Shown here: piece by piece, positions 23,576 to 32,158 of the stretch | How the letters are laid out: every line of letters starts with the position of its first letter | Numbering within the stretch: the stretch's first letter is position 1 | IMG/VR virus record: IMGVR_UViG_3300006028_000001 | Location: 33,470 to 97,469 of that record | Source: a virus | Length of the DNA: 64,000 nucleotides | Reading direction: 5' to 3' (one strand) | The notes under the pieces: model-generated | Seen by the model: the letters and a program-made list of their open reading frames with translations, nothing else | What the model was told of the DNA's origin: nothing | Databases searched by the model: none | Made by a program: the position numbers and the translations under genes

Positions 23576-26178
23576 CCCGTCACCTCCCGCGCTTCGGCCG
23601 CGCGTTCCTGCTGCCGCTCCACCTCGGCCGCCGACGGCGCCTGCGGGGCGGGCGACAGTGCCGCCAGCGCGGCCTGCGCCCGGGCCCGGCCCTTCTCAGT
23701 GACCCGGTAGTCGGTGTACTCGGTGCCCACCTTCACTCGCGTGATCAGCCCATCCGCCTCCAACCTCGATGCGGCCCGGGACAGCGTGGACGGCACCGGC
23801 GCCTTCCCCCCACCCACTGCGGTCAGCCAGGCGCGGTGGCCGAAAATCTGCGGCGAGTTGATACCCGGCGCGCCGGCGACGATCGCCAGCACCACATCCG
23901 CCGCCGGCAAGGCACCTCCCGTGGCCGGCGCCTCAACCGCCGAGGTGGCCAGCGACGTGGAGTCCTGCAGCAGGTTCGCCATCCCGTTCGGGCCTTGCCC
24001 GAGCCGCCACAGGTCCATCAGCCCCTCCCGCTCGAACACCGCCACCGTCTCCGCCGGCAGGGCGGGCGCGGTCAACAGCGGCGCGCCGTCCGGCGCGTAC
24101 AGCTGGTCGAAGACGCAGCCGTCCTCGTCGGCGCGGGTGACAAACGCCGACCGCAGCGGAACCGGGGGCGCCTCCGCCGACACGGTCAGGCACATCCCGG
24201 CCAGCCTGGGCAGCGCCGACGGCATGTAGGTGCCGGTGTAGCCGGCCAGTCGCGCCTGCTGATCGGGCATCCGGTACAGCCGCAGTCGGGTCAGGCCGGT
24301 CAGGCCGCGCAGCACCGAGTTGTTCAGATCCTGCAGGCCGCCGCCCTGGGTGACCAGCTCCGTCATCTGCGCGGCGGTGCGTTCCAGCCGCTTCTGCTCC
24401 GTCAGGGCGCCGACGAACCCCGGGTCGGCGGCTTCCATGTGGAACTCCTCCCACACGTGCCGCATCGGCGGCCCGTCCCGGTCAACGTTCCACAGGGACT
24501 GTTCGGGGCGCAGCCGGCCATGCCGGTCCCGCTGCTTGCGCGACGCCAGATGCTGCTCGCGGCGTTTGCGTTCGGCGACGATGGACCGAAGGATGACGTC
24601 CCGGTGTTCGCGGGTAACACCGATGGGGAACACCCCGACGAAGTCGGCGTAGTCAACCAGCTGCTTCGGGTCGTACAACACGTCGAAGATCCCGGCGGCC
24701 AGGTCGTTGAGGAATGTCAAGATCGTTCCTGCCGTTTTGCCCCCGCCGGTGTGCCCAACCGTGAGTCCGCCGCCGGGCTGACCGGGCACGAACGCGGCCT
24801 CCTCCACGTCGTCGCCGAGGATGGACCGTCCGGTGTGCACGTAGATGGTGCCGTCTTTGGCGATGCGCACCCCGTCGCGGCCCTTCCACCGCACCGCACC
24901 ACCCAGGGGCGCGTGGTCGGTCAGCAGCATCAGGCCGCGGTTGGCCCGGCCGTCGGGTCGGTCCACCAGGGACAGGTTTGACGAGTCGACACCAAGCATC
25001 GCGGCCAGCCATTCCCGCGACGACATCAGCGGCGGGGCGCCACCCAACCGGGCCACCAGCGCGCCCGGCTCTGATTCGATGGCGTACTCCCAGCCGATGC
25101 GCGTCACCTCCCCGGCGATGGGGGCGGTCACCTCGCGGGTTTCCTCCGCGACGATCCAGGTGCGCTTCATCAGGAATCCGGCCGGCACGGTGTCGGAGCC
25201 GGCGATCTGCGCCCAACGGGCGGCCATCCGTCGGCCCATCGCTTCCGGGCTGTCGTCCTCCACAACAACCGGCGTCGCAACGGGCGCGGCGGCGAGACGG
25301 TCCGCCTCTTCCTGCGCCCGCCGGGCCGCGTCCTCGGCGCGTTGCCGGGCCAATTCCCGCAGCCGCCGGCGGGTTTCCCACAGCTCGTCCCAGTGGCTGC
25401 GGAACACCACCCACGACGCCAAACAGCCGGACAGGATCACGACCGCGCCGTTGGGCAGGACCGGCTCCACGCCGAGCAACGCCGCCACACACAGCCACAC
25501 CCCGGCGGCAAGCACCCCGGCGGCGACCAGCCGCGCCCGGGCGCGGGCCTTGCGGGCGGCGCGGCCCACCAGCCGCTCGTGGGCGCGGATCCGTTCGGCG
25601 ACGTAGGCGGCGATGTAGGCCATCACCGCGCCGAAGGTGGCCAGCGCAACGCCGACGGCGGCGACCAGCGGCGGATCCGCGGTGGCGGCGGCAACCTCAC
25701 CGGCGAGCAGCACCCCGGCGGAGGCCGCCAGCGACGGGGCGTGTCCGCGCATGTCGGCGGCGGTGCGGCGGGCCGCCTGTTCGGCTGCGGTTTTCGCTGC
25801 CTCGACCCGCGCAGTCGCAGCGTCGACCGCACGTGCTCGGTAGCTCGCGCCGATTTCCCGGAGACGGTTCATCAGTTGCTGACGCGCGCCACCGACCGGA
25901 TTCCGATCCGACGCGTCAACCGCGAACTCCACGAGCCTCAATGGGTGTCGCGGGCAGCACGGCTCCGGGTTTTCCTCGGTTGTCGGTACCCACTGTTCCA
26001 CCTCGCAACCAGGCTCGTGGCACAGGAACAGCCGGGCGCCGATCTGCCAGTTTTCGCCGACCGGCACGTGTCGCTCACCCTGCACGAGAGTGCCGTCAGC
26101 GGTGCGCCACACGTCGGACCACTTCAGCCCCGCAGGCAGTTTCGCCTTGGGTGCCTGGGTTGGGACTGGGGTGGTCAC
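23572..26178 (-). CDS. TraB/FtsK-like DNA translocase
   Basis: 868 residues from ATG 26178. A small Cys/His-rich N-terminal part (CHEPGC and CCPRH, residues 53-78) is followed by two pairs of hydrophobic helices (about 150-195 and 215-260). A RecA-type motor domain has Walker A GHTGGGKT (475-482) and Walker B-like VLYDPKQ (about 500-506). Residues 770-840 form a winged helix like FtsK-gamma, which reads DNA sequence. This is the plan of the hexameric pumps that move double-stranded DNA during mycelial conjugation. In a phage it could serve transfer between hyphae or segregation. It heads the neighbouring transfer-like genes. Confidence 0.85.
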   Translation of the reverse strand: MTTPVPTQAPKAKLPAGLKWSDVWRTADGTLVQGERHVPVGENWQIGARLFLCHEPGCEVEQWVPTTEENPEPCCPRHPLRLVEFAVDASDRNPVGGARQQLMNRLREIGASYRARAVDAATARVEAAKTAAEQAARRTAADMRGHAPSLAASAGVLLAGEVAAATADPPLVAAVGVALATFGAVMAYIAAYVAERIRAHERLVGRAARKARARARLVAAGVLAAGVWLCVAALLGVEPVLPNGAVVILSGCLASWVVFRSHWDELWETRRRLRELARQRAEDAARRAQEEADRLAAAPVATPVVVEDDSPEAMGRRMAARWAQIAGSDTVPAGFLMKRTWIVAEETREVTAPIAGEVTRIGWEYAIESEPGALVARLGGAPPLMSSREWLAAMLGVDSSNLSLVDRPDGRANRGLMLLTDHAPLGGAVRWKGRDGVRIAKDGTIYVHTGRSILGDDVEEAAFVPGQPGGGLTVGHTGGGKTAGTILTFLNDLAAGIFDVLYDPKQLVDYADFVGVFPIGVTREHRDVILRSIVAERKRREQHLASRKQRDRHGRLRPEQSLWNVDRDGPPMRHVWEEFHMEAADPGFVGALTEQKRLERTAAQMTELVTQGGGLQDLNNSVLRGLTGLTRLRLYRMPDQQARLAGYTGTYMPSALPRLAGMCLTVSAEAPPVPLRSAFVTRADEDGCVFDQLYAPDGAPLLTAPALPAETVAVFEREGLMDLWRLGQGPNGMANLLQDSTSLATSAVEAPATGGALPAADVVLAIVAGAPGINSPQIFGHRAWLTAVGGGKAPVPSTLSRAASRLEADGLITRVKVGTEYTDYRVTEKGRARAQAALAALSPAPQAPSAAEVERQQERAAEAREVTG

Positions 26179-26191
26179 GGTTGTCCTCCTG

Positions 26192-26407
26192 CTATTCGTT
26201 GCTGGCGTCGGTCAGCGGTCCCCTGCGCAGCAACTCGTGCCACTGCCGGTAGTCCTCGTACGGCTGCCCGTTCTCGTCGGTGTGGCCGATGTGACCCAAC
26301 CAAAGGTCGAGGACGTCGTGACGCCACAGAATCCCGAAGCGGTCACGCACACGGGTCACATCGGGGCCTGGTTCGGCATCCATCGACCACGTCTTCGTCA
26401 CGGTCAT
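26192..26407 (-). CDS. small hypothetical protein
   Basis: 71 residues from ATG 26407, with GAGGAG directly upstream. Aromatic and acidic, with a core FGILWRHDVLDLWLGHIG. It is coupled by short spacing to genes on both sides in the transfer-like operon. No known family. Confidence 0.65.
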   Translation of the reverse strand: MTVTKTWSMDAEPGPDVTRVRDRFGILWRHDVLDLWLGHIGHTDENGQPYEDYRQWHELLRRGPLTDASNE

Positions 26408-26411
26408 CTCC

Positions 26412-26618
26412 TCAAGACTCGAAGGTGACGTGCTCGATGTCCGCAAGGTAGATCTCCTCGGAGCCGCTGCTGGTGTCGATCGACACCAGACCCCGCGAAT
26501 TGCCGTAGTACCAGTCGTGCAGCAGTTGGGTCGCCGTCTGGAAGTCGCGCGCGTCAACCGGGTTGACCTGCAGTTCGCGGCCGTTGCGCAGGCCAATTCG
26601 AAGCCTGGATGCGCTCAT
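26412..26618 (-). CDS. small hypothetical protein
   Basis: 68 residues from ATG 26618. A compact alpha/beta pattern: a basic strand, an amphipathic helix (ATQLLHDWYYG) and a beta-hairpin end (EEIYLADIEHVTF). Reminiscent of small Hfq-like or LSM-sized folds, but no motif proves it. Confidence 0.65.
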   Translation of the reverse strand: MSASRLRIGLRNGRELQVNPVDARDFQTATQLLHDWYYGNSRGLVSIDTSSGSEEIYLADIEHVTFES

Positions 26619-26631
26619 CGCTCCACCTTTC

Positions 26632-26844
26632 TCATTTGCCGTAGTCGGCGCCGTAGTCCTCGCGGATGTCGAAGTCGTGGTCGGTACAGAACCGGTATGC
26701 CGAGCGCGGGTCGGACGGCTTCCGGCAGTACGTCAGGCTGGGGGTGCCGAACGCTGTGTTCCACGAGCAGCGGCCGGCCGACGTCAACCCCCACTCCTCA
26801 TCGGTGTACCGGTCACGCGACAGCAGCGGCTGAAGGTTGGTCAC
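26632..26844 (-). CDS. small Cys-containing protein
   Basis: 70 residues from ATG 26844. Three spaced cysteines (GRCSW, YCRKP, FCTDH) and acidic ends suggest metal binding or a structural role. No family recognised. Confidence 0.6.
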   Translation of the reverse strand: MTNLQPLLSRDRYTDEEWGLTSAGRCSWNTAFGTPSLTYCRKPSDPRSAYRFCTDHDFDIREDYGADYGK

Positions 26845-26862
26845 TGAGTTCTCCGTTCCCGT

Positions 26863-27051
26863 TCAGCAAACGACCAGATCAGTAGCGGCTTCGACGTGGA
26901 CCTCTTCCACTGGCGTCATCGGCGTCCAAGGGTGACGCTCATCCCGGAGGCCGCCGCACCGAGGGCTACCCGTCCAGCACAGTCCGATCCGGCCGCAGGC
27001 GGTGCACCGGTACGGCACCGGTGGGGTGTCGTCGTCGAGTTCGAAGTACAC
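26863..27051 (-). CDS. small zinc-finger protein
   Basis: 62 residues from ATG 27051. Cysteines spaced as CTACG then CWTGSPRCG form a likely zinc ribbon in the centre, flanked by acidic segments. Such tiny zinc proteins are scattered through this genome. Confidence 0.65.
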   Translation of the reverse strand: MYFELDDDTPPVPYRCTACGRIGLCWTGSPRCGGLRDERHPWTPMTPVEEVHVEAATDLVVC

Positions 27052-27060
27052 GTCGATCCA

Positions 27061-27282
27061 CTACCGGTTACTGCGGGCGTCTTGGCGTTCACCGGTTCCG
27101 TCGAGCAGATCCAGTTGGGCTGTGGTGACCGGCCGTCCGTCCGGATACTCGCGGTCGTCGTCGAACAGCACGTACGACGACGTCTCGGGGCTGTCGGTGC
27201 CCCAGTTGTGACGGCCCTGATAGGTGCCGGCCATCCGCAACTGCCGGTGGAACACCCGGTCGCCCTCGCTGAACTGGCTCAT
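27061..27282 (-). CDS. small hypothetical protein (KOW/Tudor-sized fold)
   Basis: 73 residues from ATG 27282, four bases inside the next gene's end. It begins with FSEGDRVFHRQLRMAGTYQG, a pattern typical of small SH3-like barrels, and ends with a helix. The function is unknown; binding to nucleic acid or protein is possible. Confidence 0.6.
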   Translation of the reverse strand: MSQFSEGDRVFHRQLRMAGTYQGRHNWGTDSPETSSYVLFDDDREYPDGRPVTTAQLDLLDGTGERQDARSNR

Positions 27283-27533
27283 CGGTCCGCCATCACCTTC
27301 CGGACTCGCTGTACCGCACGCGCGGCCTCGTCAGGGCTGGCCTCGCCGATCCATTCGCGGTCAGAAATGTTGTCCCATTTACAGATGATGGGCCGTCGGC
27401 GCGCGGCTTCGTCCCAGCCGGGATCGTCGGTAAGTGCGTGCCACGCGCCGAAGGGACCGGGGTGCTCATCGACTCGAACCCACGTGTAGCCGCAGTTGTC
27501 CAACCAGGCGGTGTGGTTGTCGGGCTCCCTCAT
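27279..27533 (-). CDS. small Trp-rich hypothetical protein
   Basis: 84 residues from ATG 27533. Many Trp (AWLDNCGYTWVRV, FGAWHAL, CKWDN) and an Arg-rich C-terminal helix. Longer readings in this frame overlap the upstream genes out of phase. No family recognised. Confidence 0.6.
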   Translation of the reverse strand: MREPDNHTAWLDNCGYTWVRVDEHPGPFGAWHALTDDPGWDEAARRRPIICKWDNISDREWIGEASPDEAARAVQRVRKVMADR

Positions 27534-27799
27534 CGTTCGACCTTCCTCATCAGGTGCATGTCGCGGCCGGCCAAGCGCACAGCCGCCGCCCGCATTTCGG
27601 TTGTCAGGCCGGCGCGGTCCGGGTCGGGCTCCAGTTGGATGTCGCGGCGGTCGTCCATCTCGACCAGGGCGCGGTCCAACTCGTCCGCGTCGACGTCGGC
27701 AAGTTGGGCACGCAGGTCGGCGAGGTGGATGCCCCCGCCGGGCCTGGAGGTCAGGTCGGCGTAGGCGGCGAGGATTCGCTCCGGCAACGTGCTCACCAC
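27530..27799 (-). CDS. small winged-helix-like protein
   Basis: 89 residues from GTG 27799 (GTG 27796 is equally possible). Three helices and a wing-like end (LPERILAAYADLT, then IHLADLRAQLADV and ELDRALVEMDD) recall a small wHTH. Proteins of this form are frequent in actinobacterial mobile elements. Likely DNA binding. Confidence 0.6.
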   Translation of the reverse strand: MVSTLPERILAAYADLTSRPGGGIHLADLRAQLADVDADELDRALVEMDDRRDIQLEPDPDRAGLTTEMRAAAVRLAGRDMHLMRKVER

Positions 27800-28026
27800 G
27801 CACCCGCCGTCAAGACGCGTGTCCCCGGCGGTTCATGCCGAATGAATCCGTGCGGATATTCGGCGGCGAGCAGATCACGAGCCCACTGGACACAGATCGG
27901 GTCGTTGCACACCGACAGGCCGCAGCGCGTTCCGTCGACGTTCAGTTCCTGCCGGGCCAAGGCGGGGCAGTCGTCGGCCTGGCAAGGCGTCCGGACGCTC
28001 ACCGTTCCATCGCTCGGTGCGGTCAC
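27793..28026 (-). CDS. small Cys-rich protein
   Basis: 77 residues from ATG 28026. Five cysteines in the pattern CQADDC, TRCGLSVCND and ICVQW suggest a treble-clef or zinc-binding site. Its start overlaps a region of short tandem repeats upstream. Confidence 0.6.
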   Translation of the reverse strand: MTAPSDGTVSVRTPCQADDCPALARQELNVDGTRCGLSVCNDPICVQWARDLLAAEYPHGFIRHEPPGTRVLTAGAW

Positions 28027-28036
28027 CCACCCTCGG

Positions 28037-28072
28037 CACGACCATCACGACCATCACGACCATCACGACCAG
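28037..28072. repeat. four tandem 9-bp repeats
   Basis: CACGACCAT is repeated four times head to tail (28037-28045, 28046-28054, 28055-28063, 28064-28072, the last with a final G). The array lies between two leftward genes and overlaps the last codons of the upstream one. It may be a slippage product or a protein-binding array. Confidence 0.85.
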
Positions 28073-28317
28073 TCGATCGGCGCGTCACGGATCACCCGAC
28101 GGACATCCGCCTCCGACAAGCCACGCGCCTGCCCGAACCGCACCATGTCCGCGTCGTCCCAGCCGGAATTGTGCAGCCGCACCATCGCCCCACCCCGGTC
28201 ACCGGCCTGCCACAACTCGTCAGCGGCGTTCTCCGCCCGCTGCCGAGCCACCTCCCGCGCCTGCACGTCCAGCTCCTCGGCCTGCCGGCGCAGCGCCTCG
28301 TCACGCTCAAAACCCAC
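28063..28317 (-). CDS. small helical hypothetical protein
   Basis: 84 residues from ATG 28317. A coiled-coil-like N-terminal helix (residues 3-40, Glu/Arg/Ala-rich) is followed by a small domain (SGWDDADMVRFGQARGLSEADVRR) with an HTH-like pair of helices. No function known. Confidence 0.6.
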   Translation of the reverse strand: MGFERDEALRRQAEELDVQAREVARQRAENAADELWQAGDRGGAMVRLHNSGWDDADMVRFGQARGLSEADVRRVIRDAPIDWS

Positions 28318-28329
28318 CGTCGTCTCCCA

Positions 28330-28938
28330 TCACCTGTTGTCGAGAAAATCCAGAGCCGCCCGCAGCAACGGAGGCTGCGGCCCGTACAGCCACCCACCAA
28401 CCCGGTCCGCCACATCCCGCTCAAGTTCCGCGAGGCTGCCGAACCGGAACCAGGCGGCCTCCCGTGCGTCGTCACCCGCCACCACCGGCAGCCGCGCCGG
28501 AACCGCCAACACCGCCACGGTGGTGCACATCCACGCCTCGTCGGTGTTGCGCGGATCGTGCGCGAACCCGGCCCACACCACCTGCGGCGCCACACCCGCC
28601 AGACTCAGGCCGGTCTCCTCGGCCAGCTCCCGCAGCAGCGTCTCCCCCGCTGACTCACCCGGTTCGACACGGCCACCCGGCACCGCCCAACCGCCGCCGT
28701 CCACCCGGTTGATCAGAAGAATCCACCGCTGCCCAGGTTCGTTCGCGACCACCACCGGGTCGGCGGCCTGGTTTTCACCCCACAGCCGCAGCCAGCCACG
28801 ACCCGCAATCCCGATACGCTCGCAAGGGTTGACCGGGCGGCCGTCCACGACACCGAACGGGACAATCGCAGCCGCCAGCCGTGGGGCGAAGTCCACCTGT
28901 GTCGGGTCGTCCGGGTCGACGTACGGCTGGCTGCTCAC
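28330..28938 (-). CDS. Nudix hydrolase (Pif-like?)
   Basis: 202 residues from GTG 28938. A full Nudix box lies at about residues 89-111 (GGRVEPGES, then RELAEETGL). The fold normally hydrolyses nucleoside diphosphates linked to another group, such as ADP-ribose. Nudix proteins are a regular component of actinomycete integrative elements. In pSAM2 the Pif protein of this class prevents redundant transfer into cells already carrying the element. Its place inside a transfer-like operon here suggests a similar role; a housekeeping pyrophosphatase is the alternative. Confidence 0.85.
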   Translation of the reverse strand: MSSQPYVDPDDPTQVDFAPRLAAAIVPFGVVDGRPVNPCERIGIAGRGWLRLWGENQAADPVVVANEPGQRWILLINRVDGGGWAVPGGRVEPGESAGETLLRELAEETGLSLAGVAPQVVWAGFAHDPRNTDEAWMCTTVAVLAVPARLPVVAGDDAREAAWFRFGSLAELERDVADRVGGWLYGPQPPLLRAALDFLDNR

Positions 28939-29171
28939 TGCGTCGCCTCCGCGAGATACTGCTCGGCGGCATCCCCGAGCAGCCTGCGCATCAGCTCGGC
29001 CAAGGTGTCGCCCTGCTTGGGCCGCAGCCCCGCCGCCTGCCCCGCCTCGTCGGGGACGGCGGCGTACCGACCGAACCCGTCAGGGGCGATCCACCACTTC
29101 TCGCCGTTTTCGGTTGTCACCACGGCACGCCGGTTGTTCGCGTACCACGTCACCAAAGGTTGGTCGCTCAC
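28935..29171 (-). CDS. small hypothetical protein
   Basis: 78 residues from GTG 29171, overlapping both neighbours by four bases. Beta-rich N-terminus (LVTWYANNRRAVVTTENGEKWW) and a helical C-terminus. Upstream in-frame starts run into the next gene and are less likely. Confidence 0.6.
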   Translation of the reverse strand: MSDQPLVTWYANNRRAVVTTENGEKWWIAPDGFGRYAAVPDEAGQAAGLRPKQGDTLAELMRRLLGDAAEQYLAEATQ

Positions 29172-29359
29172 CGCACGCTCCAAGCCCGATGCACACCGGT
29201 CAGCACGTAGATCCCCGCCGCGTCCGCAGCCGTCGGAAACTCCCGACCGGCGGCCTCCTGCGACCGCACCCACCGGATGCACCGCTCGGCAGCCTCCGGG
29301 CTGGTGAAGTGCGCGTCGACGTACTCACGCAGCTCGCCGTCATCCACAGGAGTGCTCAC
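29168..29359 (-). CDS. small hypothetical protein
   Basis: 63 residues from GTG 29359. A helical acidic N-terminus (YVDAHFTSPEAAERCIRW) precedes a short strand-rich end. Overlaps neighbours by four bases on each side, so translation is coupled. Confidence 0.55.
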   Translation of the reverse strand: MSTPVDDGELREYVDAHFTSPEAAERCIRWVRSQEAAGREFPTAADAAGIYVLTGVHRAWSVR

Positions 29360-29619
29360 CGCGGATCACCCACCACGGCGTGGATCGCCTCGTCGAGGGT
29401 GGGGAACCGCTGCGGGGCGAACTGCCGCGCCGCCGCCCACGCCTGATCACTCCACAGGTAGGTGTCGTCCTTGGCCCGGTACACCACCCAGCCGTCGCCA
29501 CCGAGCGGGAGTGCCGGAAGCGCGGAGAGGTCTCCGTCCTTCTCGTCGAGAATCGTGGCGGTACCGTCGTCGTGCAGCACCACCCGCGAATCCTTGTCGT
29601 ATCCGCTCACGGTCTTCAC
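29356..29619 (-). CDS. small hypothetical protein
   Basis: 87 residues from GTG 29619, chosen because GAAGGAG lies about 9 bases upstream; a start at 29694 has no site. Beta-hairpin repeats (RVVLHDDGTATILDEKDG, GGDGWVVYRAKDD) and a C-terminal helix. No family recognised. Confidence 0.6.
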   Translation of the reverse strand: MKTVSGYDKDSRVVLHDDGTATILDEKDGDLSALPALPLGGDGWVVYRAKDDTYLWSDQAWAAARQFAPQRFPTLDEAIHAVVGDPR

Positions 29620-29707
29620 GTTCCTGATCTCCTTCAATAGACGACCGGGCCGGTTGGCCACCGCGACGGCCCCGAACCAACGCCGGGGCCGCACGGAAAC
29701 CAGCCGG

Positions 29708-30790
29708 TCAGTCGGCGGTCGCGGCCGACACGAACTCGCCGGTCGCCCCAGCCGTGTGCAGCGTGTCCTGCGCGTCCTGCGCCGGCTTCAACCCCGCCTC
29801 CGCCGCGGCGACATGATCCGAGGCCGCCGCAGACGCATCCGACACGTTGGACACATGCCGGCCAAGCTGCGCGGCCACCGCGCCCGCCTCATCCAGCGCC
29901 TGCCGGGTGGCTGCGGTGGCGCCAGCGGCGTTGGCCCGCTCCGACGCCGCCGTCACCGCACCGTCCAAGGCGGCACGTGCCCCGCCCATCTGGTCGTTCA
30001 GATCCTGGATCCGCGCCAGATGACCACGGATGGCGGCCAGGTCGGCCACGACCAGATCCAGGTTGGTTTCCCCCGTAGGCGCGCCGGCCGCCGGGGTGGC
30101 TGTCGATGTGGGCATGGTTCCTCCTGCGTTTTTTGCGGTTGTGGTGTCAGTAGTTGGTTCCGGCTGCGGTGTGCCGGTCGGGTCTTCCTCACCCGCGGCC
30201 CACGGCGGCGGGGTGGGCGCCGCCTCCGGCTCGGGTTCTGGATCCCACTTCACCGGCGGCGTTACCTCCGGCTGGTCACCGGTGGACTCCGGCGGCACGA
30301 CGCCTTGGGGTTGCTCGTCACCCGGCCTGGTGCGGGCCACCTGCCCGGCGGGGGCGCCGGCGCGGCGGGCCTGCTGCGCCGCGACCCACCCCGCACGGAA
30401 ACCGGCACCGAAACGCCCACCCGCCCGGTAGGTGCGATCAGCCGACACAATCAGCCGCGCCCACCAGCGCCGCGCCGCCGAACCGGCACGCACCGCCCAC
30501 GACGGCTGCGCGGGACGCTTCGCCGGATCCGCCCCGTCGCGCCACCACTGCCGGCGGGCCTGCCGCCACGCCGCACGCTGCGCCCGGTCGTGATCCAGCC
30601 ACGCCCGATGATCCGCCACCGACTGGCCCCAGCCGTCCCCGTCGGAGCCGCCCTGCCGGCCCGACCAGGCCCGCTCAACACCCACCGCCAGCGCCGCCAC
30701 CAACACCCCGGCACCACCCAGGCACAACGCCAGAAACGCCATGAACCCCAGGGCGGCAACGTCTTCCTTCGCCTCGTGCTGGCCGCTCAC
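29708..30790 (-). CDS. membrane protein with coiled-coil tail; possible internal second start
   Basis: 360 residues from GTG 30790. Residues 10-40 form a transmembrane segment, 55-130 a basic Trp/Arg-rich domain, and 130-225 a Pro-rich linker. From residue 226 on there is an Ala-rich helical domain with repeated ADLAAIRGHLARIQ heptads. ATG 30115 begins exactly at that last domain and has a near-perfect GCAGGAGG ahead of it. A separate 135-residue protein may therefore be made from the same frame. Belongs to the transfer-like membrane gene set. Confidence 0.7.
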   Translation of the reverse strand: MSGQHEAKEDVAALGFMAFLALCLGGAGVLVAALAVGVERAWSGRQGGSDGDGWGQSVADHRAWLDHDRAQRAAWRQARRQWWRDGADPAKRPAQPSWAVRAGSAARRWWARLIVSADRTYRAGGRFGAGFRAGWVAAQQARRAGAPAGQVARTRPGDEQPQGVVPPESTGDQPEVTPPVKWDPEPEPEAAPTPPPWAAGEEDPTGTPQPEPTTDTTTAKNAGGTMPTSTATPAAGAPTGETNLDLVVADLAAIRGHLARIQDLNDQMGGARAALDGAVTAASERANAAGATAATRQALDEAGAVAAQLGRHVSNVSDASAAASDHVAAAEAGLKPAQDAQDTLHTAGATGEFVSAATAD

Positions 30791-31620
30791 CGGACACTCA
30801 CCGTCGTGGCGTGCTGCAGGCCGTCATGGGCGTGTTGGCTGACCAGCCCCACAAACAGGGAGCCGAACAGCACCAGCAGCGGCAGGCCGTACGCCAGAAA
30901 CGCCCGCACCCCCGCGTCGGGGATCTTGTCTTTGATGTCGACCAGTGCGGCGACCAGCAGGGCCACACCGAGGGCACCCAGCACGATCCGCACCATCAGC
31001 ACCGCCCACGGCGGCAGGTAGTGGACGGCCATGCCGTCGGCGAACGCCACCAGCGGGATCGTCACGACGCCGGCGAACAAGGACACCGCGGAGGCGAACC
31101 ACTTCCACGCCTTGCGGGCCGTCTTGCCGGCCAACGCAGCCTTGACGATGCGGTGCGCGTACACCACCGTGATCGCCGCCATCACGGCGGCGGTCGCGCC
31201 GGCACCCAGGCTGCGCGGATGCGACAGGATCGCCCACACCGCCTGCCAGCCGGCCGGCAGCATCGTTGGCACCCACAGCGCTGCCTTGCGGGCATCCTCG
31301 TCGGGTACCTTGTCTGCCACATCGCGGATCAGCGGCACCAGCAGCGCCAGCGCATGCCAGCCCAGCCACAGGGCGATGATGCCGCCCACCCCGGCGATGA
31401 CACCGCCGATGCTGCCAGTCAGCGACGTGGCCCAGGCGACGACACCGATCAGCGCCCAGCAGAGCACCAGTCCGCAGATTGCGGTGACGATGAACGCCAC
31501 CCACAGCAGCAGCGCCGACTGGCGCACCGCCGGCAGGATCTTCGCCCGGCCTACCGTCAGCACGATCAGCACACCCAGGACGAGGGCGATCTGCAGGTGA
31601 TAGGTCACGATCCAATTCAT
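30787..31620 (-). CDS. polytopic membrane protein of the transfer-like operon
   Basis: 277 residues from ATG 31620, with AAGGGGG ten bases upstream. Seven or eight hydrophobic helices span the length, with a small charged loop VPDEDARKA near residue 105. A start further upstream at 31707 reads through the promoter-proximal part of another gene. Multi-pass proteins of this kind accompany Spd proteins in mycelial transfer systems. No enzymatic motif. Confidence 0.7.
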   Translation of the reverse strand: MNWIVTYHLQIALVLGVLIVLTVGRAKILPAVRQSALLLWVAFIVTAICGLVLCWALIGVVAWATSLTGSIGGVIAGVGGIIALWLGWHALALLVPLIRDVADKVPDEDARKAALWVPTMLPAGWQAVWAILSHPRSLGAGATAAVMAAITVVYAHRIVKAALAGKTARKAWKWFASAVSLFAGVVTIPLVAFADGMAVHYLPPWAVLMVRIVLGALGVALLVAALVDIKDKIPDAGVRAFLAYGLPLLVLFGSLFVGLVSQHAHDGLQHATTVSVR

Positions 31621-31669
31621 GTCTAGCCCCCTTTCCAGGGCGTGTGCGCGCAACTGCGCGCGGGGTTGG

Positions 31670-32158
31670 TCAGTGCACGACGCAGCCGGCGGCCACGGCG
31701 AGAACAAGCAGGGTCAGGGCAACCCCGGCGCGGATGCGGGTGGCCACCGCCAACTGGACGAGCTGCGCGAGGCTGAACACGGCCAGCCGGAACATGCCGG
31801 CCACCGTCGCGGCCACCCACGCGGCCGTGTTGCTGGTCTCGCCCGGGCCTGGAAACACCTGCCGGGCCACCACCGCGATCGGCTGCGGCGACTGCGACAA
31901 CTGCCACGAGCCGCGCACCGCCGCCTGGGCATCCCGCAGATGCGGTGACACAAAGTTAGCGACCTTGGGGGCAGGCTTGACCTTGGCAACCGGCCGATCC
32001 GCTGGTATCACGCGCGTGTGAACAGGTGTGCACGTGGCATCCGGAGCGGTCGGCGGCCGATCCGCCGTTTCGGCGGCCGTTTCCGGCGCACGCACGCAAC
32101 CCTGCAACCCGTCACCGGCGGTGACGTGGCGGCTGGTTCCGTTGACGGTGACAGTCAT
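31670..32158 (-). CDS. membrane protein with disordered N-terminus
   Basis: 162 residues from ATG 32158. The N-terminal 80 residues are Thr/Pro/Ala-rich and carry two cysteines (QGCVR and TCTPV). The C-terminal half contains two hydrophobic helices (about 112-130 and 140-160). It may be exposed outside the membrane by its N-terminal region. Confidence 0.6.
   Translation of the reverse strand: MTVTVNGTSRHVTAGDGLQGCVRAPETAAETADRPPTAPDATCTPVHTRVIPADRPVAKVKPAPKVANFVSPHLRDAQAAVRGSWQLSQSPQPIAVVARQVFPGPGETSNTAAWVAATVAGMFRLAVFSLAQLVQLAVATRIRAGVALTLLVLAVAAGCVVH

Noticed and set aside
27430-29446. A 670-codon + strand frame over the transfer-like small genes
   Set aside because: It runs antisense to several short genes that have their own ribosome sites and overlapping starts and stops.
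32104-32130. GCAACC followed 15 bases later by CGTG, similar to the ECF-type elements
   Set aside because: The spacer is 15, not 16, and it points rightward inside a leftward gene with no gene to serve; treated as chance.
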